Shown piece after piece: positions 24,272 to 34,104 of a stretch of 47,226 nucleotides of DNA (its first letter is position 1; each line of letters opens with the position of its first letter). Made by a program: the position numbers and the translations under genes. The stretch is from ZLKRG08 sp964654815 (lineage in GTDB: Bacteria > Actinomycetota > Actinomycetes > Nanopelagicales > Nanopelagicaceae): the NCBI GenBank assembly GCA_964654815.1, contig CAZZLH010000008.1, positions 1-47,226 of the forward strand, given 5' to 3'. The notes beneath the pieces were generated by a model, which was not told the origin of the DNA, did not search any database, and worked only from the letters and a program-made list of their open reading frames with translations.

Positions 24272-27200
24272 TACGCAGTTTCGGTCTCACGAAGGCGTTG
24301 AGAGATAACCTCGGTGACGCCATCTCCTCGCATCGTGACGCCATACAAAGCATCCGCGACTTCCATAGTGCGCTTCTGATGCGTAATGATGATGAGCTGA
24401 GAATTGGTACGTAGATCTTCCAGCACAGTGAGTAAACGTTGCAGATTTACGTCATCAAGGGCTGCTTCAACCTCGTCCAATATGTAGAAGGGACTTGGGC
24501 GTGATTTGAATATCGCAACCAACATAGCCACCACAGTTAAAGACTTCTCACCGCCAGATAACAGCGAGAGCCGCTTTATTCGCTTGCCCGGTGGCCGGGC
24601 TTCGATATCGACACCCGTAGTGAGTAAATCTTCTGGGTTGGTCAGGATCAAACGACCCTCGCCTCCAGGGAACAACCTGGCAAAGATATCTTTGAAATGC
24701 TTAGCGGTCTCTTCGTAAGCCTCGATGAAGATTGATTGGACGCGATCATCAACTTCCTTGACGATATCCAATAGGTCCTTCTTGGTGCGCTTTAGATCCT
24801 CTAATTGTTCAGTTAGGAATTTCAAACGCTCCTCTACAGAGGTGTACTCCTCTAGCGCTAGAGGATTTATCTTTCCGAGCAATACCAAGGCTTTCTCAGT
24901 TTGTGCCAGGCGCTTCTCTTGTTGGTCACGACGATACGGCACATGCTCACCTTCGATAATCTGCCCATCATCGGTCTCTATGAATGTTGGCACATCTCGA
25001 TGTGGTCCATATTCATTCTGTAAGGTTTCGACATCCACGCCAAACTCTTCCAAGGCCTTCTGACCGAGGGCTTCAATGCGAAGTCGTTGTTCGCTTCTCG
25101 CCAATTCATCTCTATGGACGCTAGAAGTCAATTGCTCCAGCTCTTGAGTTAGCTCTCGGTTACGAGAACGAACTGCCAAGGTTTCGCCTTCGCGCCTTTG
25201 TTTTGATTCCTCTAATCGAGCACGTTCGGTGCCAGATTTGGAAATGGAGCGCTCAATATGCACGAGTGTTTCGTATGCCGCTTCGCTAATTCTCTGCGAT
25301 ATCTCTGATGCGCTTGCGCGATTTGCCCTTCGTGCAATCGCATTTTCGTTTGCAATTCGTTCTGCTTTGGCCGCCGCTTCAAGACTCTCGGCTCGCTCTA
25401 TAACCGCATTGACTCGTTCCTCTGCGGTACGCACTGCTAAGCGGGCATCTACTTCGGCGCTACGAGCCAATGACAATTTCTCCCGAAGCATCTCAGCTGC
25501 TGCATGATCGGGTTCTGGGATTTCACCATGTTGACCTAATTGGCTCTTTGCAATCTCTAATTCCCGCTCATCTGAACTGCGTTCGTTGCTCGCCTCGGTT
25601 ATAGCCAAATTAAGTCGTTCCACCTCGGCATTTGCCGACTTTATGTTCTGACCTGCGACTGCCAATTGCTCGGTGAGAGCGGATATTCTCGCATCAGAAT
25701 CATTTAATCTTGAGAGAGCTTGGTCGTACTCACTCTGTCGATTTGCTAACGAGTGTTGAGAATTCTGAATTTCAAATCCAAGGCGTTCGCATTCATGAGT
25801 GGCACCTATTAACTCTGACTCTAGTTGAGAGATCAGCGCTTGGATTTCAAGAAGAGAACCAGAGCCACTTGCCCCACCACGTACTCGATTCGCAGTTATT
25901 GAGTCACCATCTCTGGTAACCACAGTTATTTCAGGGTGCTTACTAATGAGCCCAGCCGCAGCCCTTGCATCTGTCACCACTGCAACATGGCCCAGAATGC
26001 TTGAAAGTAGAGCGGAAATATCATGGCTGCCACTGCTTTTCACATGCTGAAGCAGCGCAGTCAGGCCACTTGGCAACTGGTGATTTGAAGTGGAGTCGGA
26101 ATCTGTCACCAAAATTTCGGCGCGGCCTAGATTATCTCTACGTAGCGTGCCAACTGCAGTCACTGCAGCATCAAGGTCTTGCACCACCACGGCATCAGCC
26201 AATGTACCAAGAGCAGCCGCAACTGCGGATTCAAATCCGGTATCAACTTTAATGAGCGAAGCCAAGGAGCCAAGGATTTTTACACCACGAGAATCCTTGA
26301 GTAATTCACTTGCGCCATCTCGGTTAATCGATGCGATTCGCAGCGCCTCCAGCTTGGATTCTATGGAATTACGCTTGCGATCTGCGCTGCGCTCTGCATC
26401 GACTAATTTCGCCAGTGATTCTTTGGCTTCGTTTAACGCCTTCTTGGCCCCTTCGAATTGGGTATCTAGCCCAATCTCACCGCTATCTACACTTGCAATC
26501 TCCAATTCAAATTGCGCGTATTCACTCTGCGCATTGCTGGCCCGTGTCTGCGCGTCATCACGTGCTTTGGTAAGTCTGGCGATTTCCTGCGCCATCGCAT
26601 CCAATCTGGCTTGTAAGGACTTGATATGTCCCTCTTGCCGCGCAGTGCCTTCGCGCTGATCGGCGATTGCACGCAAGACCGCAGCGATTCGATCCTCTTC
26701 ACTTTTAACTTCTACTTCCAAAGAGCGAAGTGCGCTGATTGCGACACTCAACTCACTCTCTTTTAACTTTAAGCCTTGGCGCAATTCCATCTCTTCATTG
26801 CGTAGTTGTGCTGCTTCGCTTTCCAACCCCTCTGGGTCACGGCCAGCAGTTATCTCCATATCTTGAGTCAAGAAACGAGTACGCTCCTGGGCAAGTGCTG
26901 CAACTGCGCGCAATTTTTCGCGCAAACCAGTTAGCGCATAAAAGGTTTCCTGTGCATTAGTTAGCAGTGGACCTTCGTATACCGCTTCTGCATCTAATTT
27001 CTCTTCCCGTTCGCGGATTCCCTCAAGGTCTGCCTCGACTATCGCACGTCGCTCTCGAAGAGCATTCTCATCCGCAACTTCGGCAGAGAAGACCTTGCTC
27101 ATTGAAATGTAATCATCGGCCAGTAAACGAAGCTTTACGTCGCGCAAATCCGCTTGAATGGTTGCAGCTTTTTTCGCTACCTCAGCTTGCTTTCCCAGTG

Positions 27201-27810
27201 GCTTCAATTGCCTACGAAGTTCGACAGTTAAGTCTTGGACGCGCGCCATATTGGCTTGCATTGAATCTAATTTTCTAAGCGCCTTCTCTTTACGCTTTCG
27301 ATGTTTGAGTACGCCGGCTGCCTCTTCAATAAAGGCTCTCCGCTCCTCGGGGGTTGCCATCAAAATCGCATCCAATTGGCCTTGACCCACGATCACATGC
27401 ATCTCGCGGCCGATACCAGAGTCTGATAACAACTCCTGGATATCTAATAAACGAACATTTTCGCCATTAATTTGATACTCGCTCTGCCCATTTCTAAATA
27501 AAATGCGGGAGATGGTGACTTCTGTGTAATCAATCGGTAGAGAGCCATCGGAGTTATCTATAGTTAAGGAAACTTCTGCTCTACCTAACGGAGCGCGACC
27601 GGAGGTGCCCGCAAAGATGACATCTTCCATCTTTCCACCGCGAAGCGATTTAGCGCCTTGTTCGCCCATTACCCAGCTGATGGCATCAACCACATTTGAT
27701 TTACCTGATCCATTTGGACCAACCACGCAGGTGATTCCCGGTTCTAGGGCCAGAGTCGTAGAAGAGGCGAAGGACTTAAAGCCCTTGATGGTCAGACTCT
27801 TCAAATACAC
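24271..27810 (-). CDS. smc: Chromosome segregation protein SMC
   Basis: SMC is the condensin ATPase that compacts and separates chromosomes. The 1179-residue protein has the N-terminal Walker A GPNGSGKSN, two long coiled-coil arms, a hinge in the middle (around KILGSLASLIKVDTGFESAV), the C-terminal ABC signature LSGGEKSLT and Walker B FYILDEVEAALDD. Length is normal. No scpA or scpB is in the window. It lies 9 nt after mutM, in the rnc-mutM-smc-ftsY operon. Confidence 0.97.
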   Translation of the reverse strand: MYLKSLTIKGFKSFASSTTLALEPGITCVVGPNGSGKSNVVDAISWVMGEQGAKSLRGGKMEDVIFAGTSGRAPLGRAEVSLTIDNSDGSLPIDYTEVTISRILFRNGQSEYQINGENVRLLDIQELLSDSGIGREMHVIVGQGQLDAILMATPEERRAFIEEAAGVLKHRKRKEKALRKLDSMQANMARVQDLTVELRRQLKPLGKQAEVAKKAATIQADLRDVKLRLLADDYISMSKVFSAEVADENALRERRAIVEADLEGIREREEKLDAEAVYEGPLLTNAQETFYALTGLREKLRAVAALAQERTRFLTQDMEITAGRDPEGLESEAAQLRNEEMELRQGLKLKESELSVAISALRSLEVEVKSEEDRIAAVLRAIADQREGTARQEGHIKSLQARLDAMAQEIARLTKARDDAQTRASNAQSEYAQFELEIASVDSGEIGLDTQFEGAKKALNEAKESLAKLVDAERSADRKRNSIESKLEALRIASINRDGASELLKDSRGVKILGSLASLIKVDTGFESAVAAALGTLADAVVVQDLDAAVTAVGTLRRDNLGRAEILVTDSDSTSNHQLPSGLTALLQHVKSSGSHDISALLSSILGHVAVVTDARAAAGLISKHPEITVVTRDGDSITANRVRGGASGSGSLLEIQALISQLESELIGATHECERLGFEIQNSQHSLANRQSEYDQALSRLNDSDARISALTEQLAVAGQNIKSANAEVERLNLAITEASNERSSDERELEIAKSQLGQHGEIPEPDHAAAEMLREKLSLARSAEVDARLAVRTAEERVNAVIERAESLEAAAKAERIANENAIARRANRASASEISQRISEAAYETLVHIERSISKSGTERARLEESKQRREGETLAVRSRNRELTQELEQLTSSVHRDELARSEQRLRIEALGQKALEEFGVDVETLQNEYGPHRDVPTFIETDDGQIIEGEHVPYRRDQQEKRLAQTEKALVLLGKINPLALEEYTSVEERLKFLTEQLEDLKRTKKDLLDIVKEVDDRVQSIFIEAYEETAKHFKDIFARLFPGGEGRLILTNPEDLLTTGVDIEARPPGKRIKRLSLLSGGEKSLTVVAMLVAIFKSRPSPFYILDEVEAALDDVNLQRLLTVLEDLRTNSQLIIITHQKRTMEVADALYGVTMRGDGVTEVISQRLRETETA

Positions 27811-27819
27811 GCGAGAAAC

Positions 27820-28644
27820 CTATCGGGTCTGGCAGGCTGGACAGAGGCGCGACGAGCGGTTGGCGAAGGCAATTCTCAAAATTTCACTTCCACACCTGCG
27901 ACATGGCTCACCTTCACGCCCGTAAACCGCTAGAGATCTTTCAAAATATCCGCTCTCTCCATTTACGTTGATGTACAGCTCATCAAAGCTGGTGCCGCCT
28001 GCAGCCAAGGCGCGGACCATGACCTTCTTGGCTTCAGAGATTAGGTTGGCTATCTCCTGGAAGCTCAACTCATTTGCGCTACGTTCTGGATGAATCTTGG
28101 CTCGCCATAACGCCTCATCCGCATAGATATTTCCTATGCCACTTAAAATGTTTTGATCAAGAATCGCCTTTTTAATTTGCGTACGTTTTTTAGATATGGC
28201 TTCGATTGCCTCACGTTTATTGAATTTAGGGTCAAAAAGGTCTCGCGCGATATGAGAGACCACGGTAGGTACATCTCCTTCTAATTCATCAATGCATAAC
28301 CAGCCAAAGGTACGTTGGTCCACAAAGCGCAATTCTTTGCCATTAGATAATTGAAATCTGGCGCGCAAATGAGGCTCCGCCACAGATTTTGCACTTTGAA
28401 TCTTGAACTGACCGCTCATACCGAGATGAGCCACCAGTACCTCTGGGCGATCGAATTCCAACCAGAGGAATTTGCCCCGACGATTTACCGCTTTGATTTT
28501 GCTACCTTTTATCGAACTAAGTGGTGCGAGCGAATCACTCCTCAATGCTCTTGGATGAAGCTTTTTTGCCGCAGTGATTCTCTTGCCTATTAGATTTTTC
28601 TCTAATCCGGATCTAACCGTCTCTACTTCAGGCAACTCAGGCAT
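27820..28644 (-). CDS. mutM: Formamidopyrimidine-DNA glycosylase
   Basis: MutM removes 8-oxoguanine and other oxidised purines from DNA and nicks the abasic site. The 274-residue protein has the catalytic N-terminus MPELPEVETV (Pro2, Glu3), the helix-two-turn-helix region (AILDQNILSGIGNIYADE) and a C-terminal zinc finger (CRRC and CPAC, about 17 residues apart). It is 8 nt downstream of rnc. Together with the NUDIX protein near the right end it provides 8-oxoguanine defence. Confidence 0.96.
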   Translation of the reverse strand: MPELPEVETVRSGLEKNLIGKRITAAKKLHPRALRSDSLAPLSSIKGSKIKAVNRRGKFLWLEFDRPEVLVAHLGMSGQFKIQSAKSVAEPHLRARFQLSNGKELRFVDQRTFGWLCIDELEGDVPTVVSHIARDLFDPKFNKREAIEAISKKRTQIKKAILDQNILSGIGNIYADEALWRAKIHPERSANELSFQEIANLISEAKKVMVRALAAGGTSFDELYINVNGESGYFERSLAVYGREGEPCRRCGSEILRIAFANRSSRLCPACQTR

Positions 28645-28652
28645 TGCTACTA

Positions 28653-29345
28653 CTAATTACCCTCTTCTTTGATTTTCTTAGAGAGGATTTCATAAGCACC
28701 TCGAGCAGCTATCTGTTCTGCTTCACGTTTGCTCTTACCTGTACCACTGGCTAGCGCTTGGCCACCGACGACTACTGTCGCCTCAAAATTCTTATCGTGA
28801 TCGGGTCCTGATTCCATGATCTGATATTCCGGCGCCGATAATTTATTTGCTGCAGCCAACTCTTGAAGCGCAGTCTTGCCATCTAAACCGGCACCACGAT
28901 CCATCGCACTTTCTAATGTGCTCTTTATCAACATACGAACCACTTCTTGACTTGCCGCAAAGCCATTACTTAAGTAGATGGCGCCAATTAAAGCTTCGAG
29001 TGAATCAGCCAAGATTGAATTCTTATCTCTGCCACCAGTGACCTCTTCGCCTTTGCCAATTCTGATGTATTGACCAAGTTCGAGTGATCGGGCGATATCA
29101 GCGAGAGCTCTCATATTCACGATTCCCGAGCGCAAGGGAGAGAGGCGCGATTCATCCAAATCGGGATACCGGGTGTAAAGCTCCTCGGTTACCACCAAAC
29201 CCAATACCGAATCGCCTAAAAACTCTAAGCGCTCGTTGGTATCGGTAAGTGAATTTTCGTAAGCAAAAGAGCGATGAGTAAAAGCTAATTGAAGTAACTC
29301 TGGCTTTATCTCCAAGCCAAGTCGCGCGGTCAGTTGCGCGAACAC
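28653..29345 (-). CDS. rnc: Ribonuclease III
   Basis: RNase III cuts double-stranded RNA, including rRNA precursors. The 230-residue protein has the signature ERLEFLGDSVLGLV, the second acidic cluster DSLEALIGAIY and a C-terminal double-stranded-RNA-binding domain (KTALQELAAANKLSAPEY onward). It starts with GTG at 29345, four bases after the rpmF stop. Confidence 0.96.
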   Translation of the reverse strand: MFAQLTARLGLEIKPELLQLAFTHRSFAYENSLTDTNERLEFLGDSVLGLVVTEELYTRYPDLDESRLSPLRSGIVNMRALADIARSLELGQYIRIGKGEEVTGGRDKNSILADSLEALIGAIYLSNGFAASQEVVRMLIKSTLESAMDRGAGLDGKTALQELAAANKLSAPEYQIMESGPDHDKNFEATVVVGGQALASGTGKSKREAEQIAARGAYEILSKKIKEEGN

Positions 29346-29349
29346 CTAA

Positions 29350-29523
29350 TTAAACCTCGACGACTTGGCGGCGGTTATAGGTTCCGCAAGTTGGGCATGC
29401 GGTGTGCTGAAGTTTTGGCTGTTGGCATTGTGCACAGGTCGAAATTGCGGCAGCAGTGGTCTTCCACTGGCTACGACGAGAACGTGTCTTCGAACGAGAC
29501 ATCTTTCGCTTTGGGACTGGCAC
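29350..29523 (-). CDS. rpmF: Ribosomal protein bL32
   Basis: This short gene starts at a GTG (29521-29523) behind AGGAG and encodes 57 residues. It begins MPVPKRKMSRSKTRSRRSQW and carries the four zinc cysteines as CAQC and CPTC, typical of the zinc-binding (C+) form of bL32. It stands in the conserved DUF177-rpmF-rnc order, with its stop four bases ahead of rnc. Confidence 0.96.
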   Translation of the reverse strand: MPVPKRKMSRSKTRSRRSQWKTTAAAISTCAQCQQPKLQHTACPTCGTYNRRQVVEV

Positions 29524-29644
29524 TTCTATGCTCCTAAATTAATATCCGAAAACCCGATATCAAACCGAGCCTTCGCCGAACTTTCGAAACCGAATTATCG
29601 CCTAGAGCGGCAAATTAGTGAAATCGAGGCTTAACCCTGCGGAT

Positions 29645-30178
29645 TTAAGGCTCATTTTTAAAGAGGCCCTGCAATCCTGACCAGCGTGCATCAACCTGCT
29701 CATGGGCATGATCTTTGGGTAGCTCGCGCCATTTCAAGCCGCATTCTGGGCAGAGCCCCTCACAACTCTCGTCGCAGACCGGATTGATTGGCAGCGAGAG
29801 CACAATCGAATCTCTGATTGGCGCCTCTAAATCAATGATGTCACCTTCCATCAGCAATTGATCATCTGCATCTAACTCGGGATCTGGTTTATATGTGTAG
29901 AGCTCTTGGAAGCTCTTATTGATGGGAAATTTGATTGGATCCAAGCACCTAATGCATTCACCCTCTGCAATTACTTCGAAATCTCCCGTAACTAATACGC
30001 CCTCAGCAACAGCTTCAATCCTAAGTGCTAATTGAATCAAGCCAGCTGGAACCGCAATTACATCAATTCCGATCGGCCCTGGTAGTTGAATAGGTAATTG
30101 ATATTCACGCATCTCGCCGGCACGGCGCGGCAATTCATGCGTGTTGAATTTAAATACCTTCGAAGTGGCTTTGGACAT
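29645..30178 (-). CDS. DUF177 (YceD-like) protein, probable 23S rRNA accumulation factor
   Basis: This 177-residue protein of the YceD/DUF177 family is almost always found immediately upstream of rpmF. It has two cysteine pairs that could bind zinc (CIRC near the middle, CPEC near the end) and an additional CDESC. In other bacteria YceD is needed for normal 23S rRNA levels. The evidence here is position plus the cysteine pattern. It lies 17 nt after the sepIVA stop. Confidence 0.85.
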   Translation of the reverse strand: MSKATSKVFKFNTHELPRRAGEMREYQLPIQLPGPIGIDVIAVPAGLIQLALRIEAVAEGVLVTGDFEVIAEGECIRCLDPIKFPINKSFQELYTYKPDPELDADDQLLMEGDIIDLEAPIRDSIVLSLPINPVCDESCEGLCPECGLKWRELPKDHAHEQVDARWSGLQGLFKNEP

Positions 30179-30195
30179 GACTTAACAAAGAGACT

Positions 30196-30678
30196 TTATT
30201 TCTTATCTGAAAGTTGTGAGAGCACATCTTTATCGCTCCCGCCAGCTAATCGCTCGCGCCCTCTAGAGATTGCCTCCTGAGTCTTGTTCAAGATAACTTC
30301 TAAGGTTGCTAGTCGAGAATCGATATATTCCTCGATCTCCTGCTTCTGTTCTGCAGCTTCTTGGCGCGCCTCGCCCAGAATATTCTTCGCCTCTTCACGA
30401 GCTTGTTGCATGATTGCGGTCTGTTCGATTAATTGTGCGACCTCTTCTCTGGCCATCGCAATCATCTGTTCGGCTTGCAATCTACCTTCTTCGATCACTC
30501 GTTCGCGATTTGCCACTATCGCCTCCGCTTTCGCGATGGTCTCTGGCAGTGAAGCCTTCGCCTCGTCCAAGATGCCCAGCATCTCTCCACGGTGAACCAC
30601 ACAAGAGGCAGATAGCGGAACGCTGCGGGCCTCTTCAACCATCTTTATTGCCGAAGCTAATTTCTCGACTGCATCCAT
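30196..30678 (-). CDS. sepIVA: SepIVA-like cell division coiled-coil protein
   Basis: This 160-residue, mostly helical, Glu/Ala-rich coiled-coil protein resembles DivIVA-type proteins. Its position between coaD and DUF177 is that of mycobacterial SepIVA, a septum-associated factor that acts in division and polar growth. No transmembrane segment is seen. Its ATG follows the coaD stop without any spacer. The name rests on gene order and overall character rather than a catalytic motif. Confidence 0.7.
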   Translation of the reverse strand: MDAVEKLASAIKMVEEARSVPLSASCVVHRGEMLGILDEAKASLPETIAKAEAIVANRERVIEEGRLQAEQMIAMAREEVAQLIEQTAIMQQAREEAKNILGEARQEAAEQKQEIEEYIDSRLATLEVILNKTQEAISRGRERLAGGSDKDVLSQLSDKK

Positions 30679-31164
30679 TTATTTACCTGCTACTTTCTTC
30701 GCAAGGGCTGCCTGAACGGTCGGCGGCACCATTGATGAGATATCGCCCTGGTATTTCGCTAATTCTTTCACAAGAGATGAAGAGAGGAATGAGTGTGCGG
30801 GATCGGTCGCCATAAACATAGTGTCGATCCCAGCGCGTAAATTCACCTGAGCTTGCTGAAGTTCGTAGTCGAAGTCGGTCACCGCTCGCAGGCCTTTGGT
30901 GATGACATCAATCTGGTTTCGCTTGCAATACTCCACAGTCAAGCCACTCCAAGAATCCACTTTGATATTTGGTAGGTCTTTGGTGGTCTCTTTGATCATC
31001 GCTATACGCTCTTCTACGGTGAATAGAGATTGCTTGGTGCTATTTATAAATACTGCGACCACTACCTCATCAAAATGTGCGCTAGCGCGCTTGATGATAT
31101 CCAGATGGCCATAAGTTATTGGGTCGAAAGAGCCGGGACAGACCGCACGACGCTTGGATGGCAT
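30679..31164 (-). CDS. coaD: Phosphopantetheine adenylyltransferase
   Basis: CoaD makes dephospho-CoA from 4'-phosphopantetheine and ATP. The 161-residue protein has the nucleotidyltransferase motif PGSFDPITYGHLDII, the substrate block TDFDYELQQAQVN and the SSSLVKELA end motif. It lies between rsmD (9 nt) and sepIVA, the usual actinobacterial order. Confidence 0.97.
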   Translation of the reverse strand: MPSKRRAVCPGSFDPITYGHLDIIKRASAHFDEVVVAVFINSTKQSLFTVEERIAMIKETTKDLPNIKVDSWSGLTVEYCKRNQIDVITKGLRAVTDFDYELQQAQVNLRAGIDTMFMATDPAHSFLSSSLVKELAKYQGDISSMVPPTVQAALAKKVAGK

Positions 31165-31173
31165 GGGTCAAGA

Positions 31174-31746
31174 TTAACCCATCTCGCCATAGTAGAGCGT
31201 GGCTACCCCATACTCCTTTACGCGTAATGAGCGAATTGGTGCCGGCCATTTAATCTCTGCTGCCTTTGTTGCCCGCTCAACTACAACGACGCCACCCTTG
31301 CGACAGAACTCATTTTTAATAATCAGATTTAGTAACTCTAGAACTGCAACATCACTGAAATCATAAGGAGGATCAATAAAGATGATGTCATAGGAGTGCT
31401 TGTCGATACCCGATTTATCAAGGAATTTATGCGCACTCGTGGTAAAAATTTGGAATGTGCCCACTGGTTTTGCTCGAAGCACAATCTCTTGGTTTGCTCG
31501 AATGGTTTTAACTGCCTCATCATCTTTCTCTACCGCATGAACCAAGTGGGCACCACGGGAGAGCGCTTCCAATCCAACTGCTCCAGAACCTGCAAAGAGA
31601 TCTAAGAACTTTAGATTTTCGAAATCACCAAATTCAGAGGTTAAAGAAGAGAAAAGCGCCTCACGGGCTCGGTCAGAGGTGGGCCTTGTGGCGCCCAATA
31701 CATTAGCCAAATTTCGCCCTTTAGCTACACCTGCAATAATTCTCAT
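31174..31746 (-). CDS. rsmD: 16S rRNA (guanine-N2) methyltransferase RsmD
   Basis: RsmD methylates G966 (E. coli numbering) of 16S rRNA. The 190-residue protein starts with MRIIAGVAKGR and carries the SAM motif LDLFAGSGAVGLEALSRGA and the catalytic FIDPPYD. It is 3 nt downstream of recG and 9 nt upstream of coaD. Confidence 0.96.
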   Translation of the reverse strand: MRIIAGVAKGRNLANVLGATRPTSDRAREALFSSLTSEFGDFENLKFLDLFAGSGAVGLEALSRGAHLVHAVEKDDEAVKTIRANQEIVLRAKPVGTFQIFTTSAHKFLDKSGIDKHSYDIIFIDPPYDFSDVAVLELLNLIIKNEFCRKGGVVVVERATKAAEIKWPAPIRSLRVKEYGVATLYYGEMG

Positions 31747-31749
31747 TCG

Positions 31750-33924
31750 TCAGCCCTTATCAAGGAATTCGACCTCTTGTTCGGAGATTAGTTTCTTGAT
31801 TTCATGTTCTAAAGCCGCGGTTAAACCTTCATTTAGTGCGCTCTCTGCCGCTGCTCTGGCATTGATGATAATCGCTTCATCTCTTAATACTCTAAGTAGC
31901 TTCAGATGAGATCTGGTACCGCTTTGCACCACGCCTAATACATCGCCCTCGCGTCGCTGATCCAGATCGATTCTGGCCAATTCAAAACCATCCAAAGTAT
32001 TCGCAACCGCGTTAAGCCGATCGTATGCTGGTGAATCCTCTGGCGCAGAGGTAATCAGCAGACATAAACCTGGAGCCTGGCCTCGGCCAACACGTCCGCG
32101 CAGCTGATGCAATTGGGAAATTCCAAAGCGATCTGCATCCATAATCACCATAACCGTCGCATTCGGGACATCAACTCCTACCTCAATAACGCTGGTAGCA
32201 ACTAATACATCTAACTCTTGGGCGGCGAATGCCTTCATGGTTGATTCTTTTAACTCTGCACTTAGTTTGCCGTGCAATTCTGCAACTTTGAGTCCTTTAA
32301 GTGGCCCAGTTGCCAATTGCGGTGCCAACTCCGTGACCGCTGCCATTTGTTTGCTCTCAGTACCAAATAGAAAATCCATATCGGCATCTTCCGGCGCACC
32401 TGCGCTGATTCTCGGTGCGACCACATAAGCCTGATGGCCCGCTGCCACCTCTTCACGAATTCTCTGCCAAGCTCGCTCAACAAAATTCGGCTTGGTCAGG
32501 GCATTTATTAGATGGGTGGTAATTGGAGCGCGGCCAAGTGGAAGCTCATCCAGAGTTGAGATATCTAAATCGCCAAATACTGCGATTGCCACAGTTCTTG
32601 GGATTGGAGTCGCAGTCATTACTAGTAAGTGTGGTGGAACTTCGGCTTTAGCGCGAAGCGCATCCCTTTGCTCGACTCCAAAGCGATGCTGCTCGTCGAC
32701 AATCACAAGTCCTAGGTCTTTAAAGTTAACAGACTCTGTTAAAAGCGCATGAGTTCCGATAATCAAATCAATTTCGCCATTTTTTACCCGTGCATGTATC
32801 TCTCGCTTCTCTGCTGCGCTCATCGAACCGGTCAGCAGTGCGACCTCAATGGCGCATTCAGGTGCGCCCAATTTTCCTTTACTCGCCAATGCACCTAGCT
32901 GATTCAGGATGGTTCTGTAGTGCTGGCTTGCTAGCACTTCGGTTGGGGCAAGTAACGCAACCTGTGCTTTTGCATCAATTACGTTAAGAGCGGCGCGCAA
33001 GGCGACAATGGTCTTTCCCGAACCAACCTCTCCTTGTAACAATCTATGCATAGGGTGCTCGGCGGAGAGATCTGCGAATATCTCCTGCGAAACCGCTAGC
33101 TGGCCTGGCGTTAATTGGAAAGGCAATTGACTATCGAACTCGCTCAAAACTCCACCAGGGTTTGCGATACGTGCTGTTGTTCGCAGCGAACTCAACTCCT
33201 GCCTGCGTTTTAGCATCGTCAATTGGAGCAGGAAAGCCTCGTCGAAAGTTAAGCGAGCTCTAGCAAGTTCTGCAGTTTCTAAGCTGGTTGGTCGATGTAC
33301 CTCTCTAAATGCAGTCAACAGATTAGGGAATCCATAACTCTCTCGAATCTGATCAGGAAGAAAGTCCGGTAACTCTTCTAGTGAATCAATCACTATCTCT
33401 AACGCCTTGGCAATCTTCCACGAGGGAAATTTTGCGGTCGCCGGGTAAATCGGAAGATATTTGTCAGCAAATGCCTCTATGGCATCCTCCACATCGCTAT
33501 CTCCCGGTAACCACTCCAAATCCGGATGAGCTAGCTGTCGCACCCCTTTAAAGTTTCCGATTTTTCCCGCAAATAAACCCTGTCTTCCGACTCGCATCTC
33601 ACGCTCTCGCCACGCCTGGTTGAAGAAGGTAAGTGACATCTTATTTTTTTGATTGTCTTCAATCACCACCTCGACCACCACGCTCTTACGATTTTGTAAT
33701 CGACGGCTCTTTACACTAAACACCCGAGCTAAAACTGTGGCTTCTTCGCCCTCTTTTAGTTCTGCGATATTGGTTAGCTCTCCCCGACGTACATATCTGC
33801 GCGGGTAGTGATGGAGAAAATCCCCAACAGTTTTAAAGCCAAGCTCTGTGGTCACAACTTTTGCAGTGCGATCCCCGATTACATCAATCAATTTGGTATC
33901 CAAACTAACTTGTATTGGGGCCAT
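31750..33924 (-). CDS. recG: ATP-dependent DNA helicase RecG
   Basis: RecG remodels stalled replication forks and branched DNA. The 724-residue protein has the N-terminal wedge/OB domain (about 55-150), then helicase motifs I (GEVGSGKT), II (VDEQHRFG), III (TATPIPRT) and the RecG-specific QLRGRVGRG block. Divergent from rpmB across 180 bp. The dihydroxyacetone-kinase-like gene that sits beside recG in many actinobacteria is missing. Confidence 0.96.
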   Translation of the reverse strand: MAPIQVSLDTKLIDVIGDRTAKVVTTELGFKTVGDFLHHYPRRYVRRGELTNIAELKEGEEATVLARVFSVKSRRLQNRKSVVVEVVIEDNQKNKMSLTFFNQAWREREMRVGRQGLFAGKIGNFKGVRQLAHPDLEWLPGDSDVEDAIEAFADKYLPIYPATAKFPSWKIAKALEIVIDSLEELPDFLPDQIRESYGFPNLLTAFREVHRPTSLETAELARARLTFDEAFLLQLTMLKRRQELSSLRTTARIANPGGVLSEFDSQLPFQLTPGQLAVSQEIFADLSAEHPMHRLLQGEVGSGKTIVALRAALNVIDAKAQVALLAPTEVLASQHYRTILNQLGALASKGKLGAPECAIEVALLTGSMSAAEKREIHARVKNGEIDLIIGTHALLTESVNFKDLGLVIVDEQHRFGVEQRDALRAKAEVPPHLLVMTATPIPRTVAIAVFGDLDISTLDELPLGRAPITTHLINALTKPNFVERAWQRIREEVAAGHQAYVVAPRISAGAPEDADMDFLFGTESKQMAAVTELAPQLATGPLKGLKVAELHGKLSAELKESTMKAFAAQELDVLVATSVIEVGVDVPNATVMVIMDADRFGISQLHQLRGRVGRGQAPGLCLLITSAPEDSPAYDRLNAVANTLDGFELARIDLDQRREGDVLGVVQSGTRSHLKLLRVLRDEAIIINARAAAESALNEGLTAALEHEIKKLISEQEVEFLDKG

Positions 33925-33988
33925 AGGGCTAAGTTTCTCTTAAAAATAGCGCCTAATCCCGCATGAATCTCGCTGCCTCATGCGTTAA

Positions 33989-34082
33989 TTGGCTCAATTG
34001 TTGGCTCAATTGGCCGATTTCGCCCTTGCGCAAACCTTTAGTAAAGTTTGGCCTCTGATAAAAGTCCGGTGCCAGCCACCGG
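33989..34082 (+). promoter_or_regulatory. rpmB upstream region with a tandem repeat and two hairpins
   Basis: The space between recG and rpmB holds TTGGCTCAATTG twice in perfect tandem (33989-34012), an imperfect inverted repeat at 34031-34050, and a clean hairpin CCGGTG-CCAGC-CACCGG at 34066-34082, nine bases before AAGGAG. It is probably promoter and leader of rpmB. No clear -35/-10 pair could be assigned. Confidence 0.45.
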
Positions 34083-34104
34083 CAACAATCGAAGGAGAAG
34101 TGCA

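Noticed and set aside
25965..26659. Long plus-strand reading frames opposite smc
   Set aside because: Serine/arginine-rich shadows of the SMC coiled-coil codons, without ribosome binding sites or recognisable domains.
34048..34104. N-terminally extended bL28 starting at 34048
   Set aside because: The extension has no family support; GTG 34105 has an AAGGAG at the correct distance and gives a normal 62-residue bL28.
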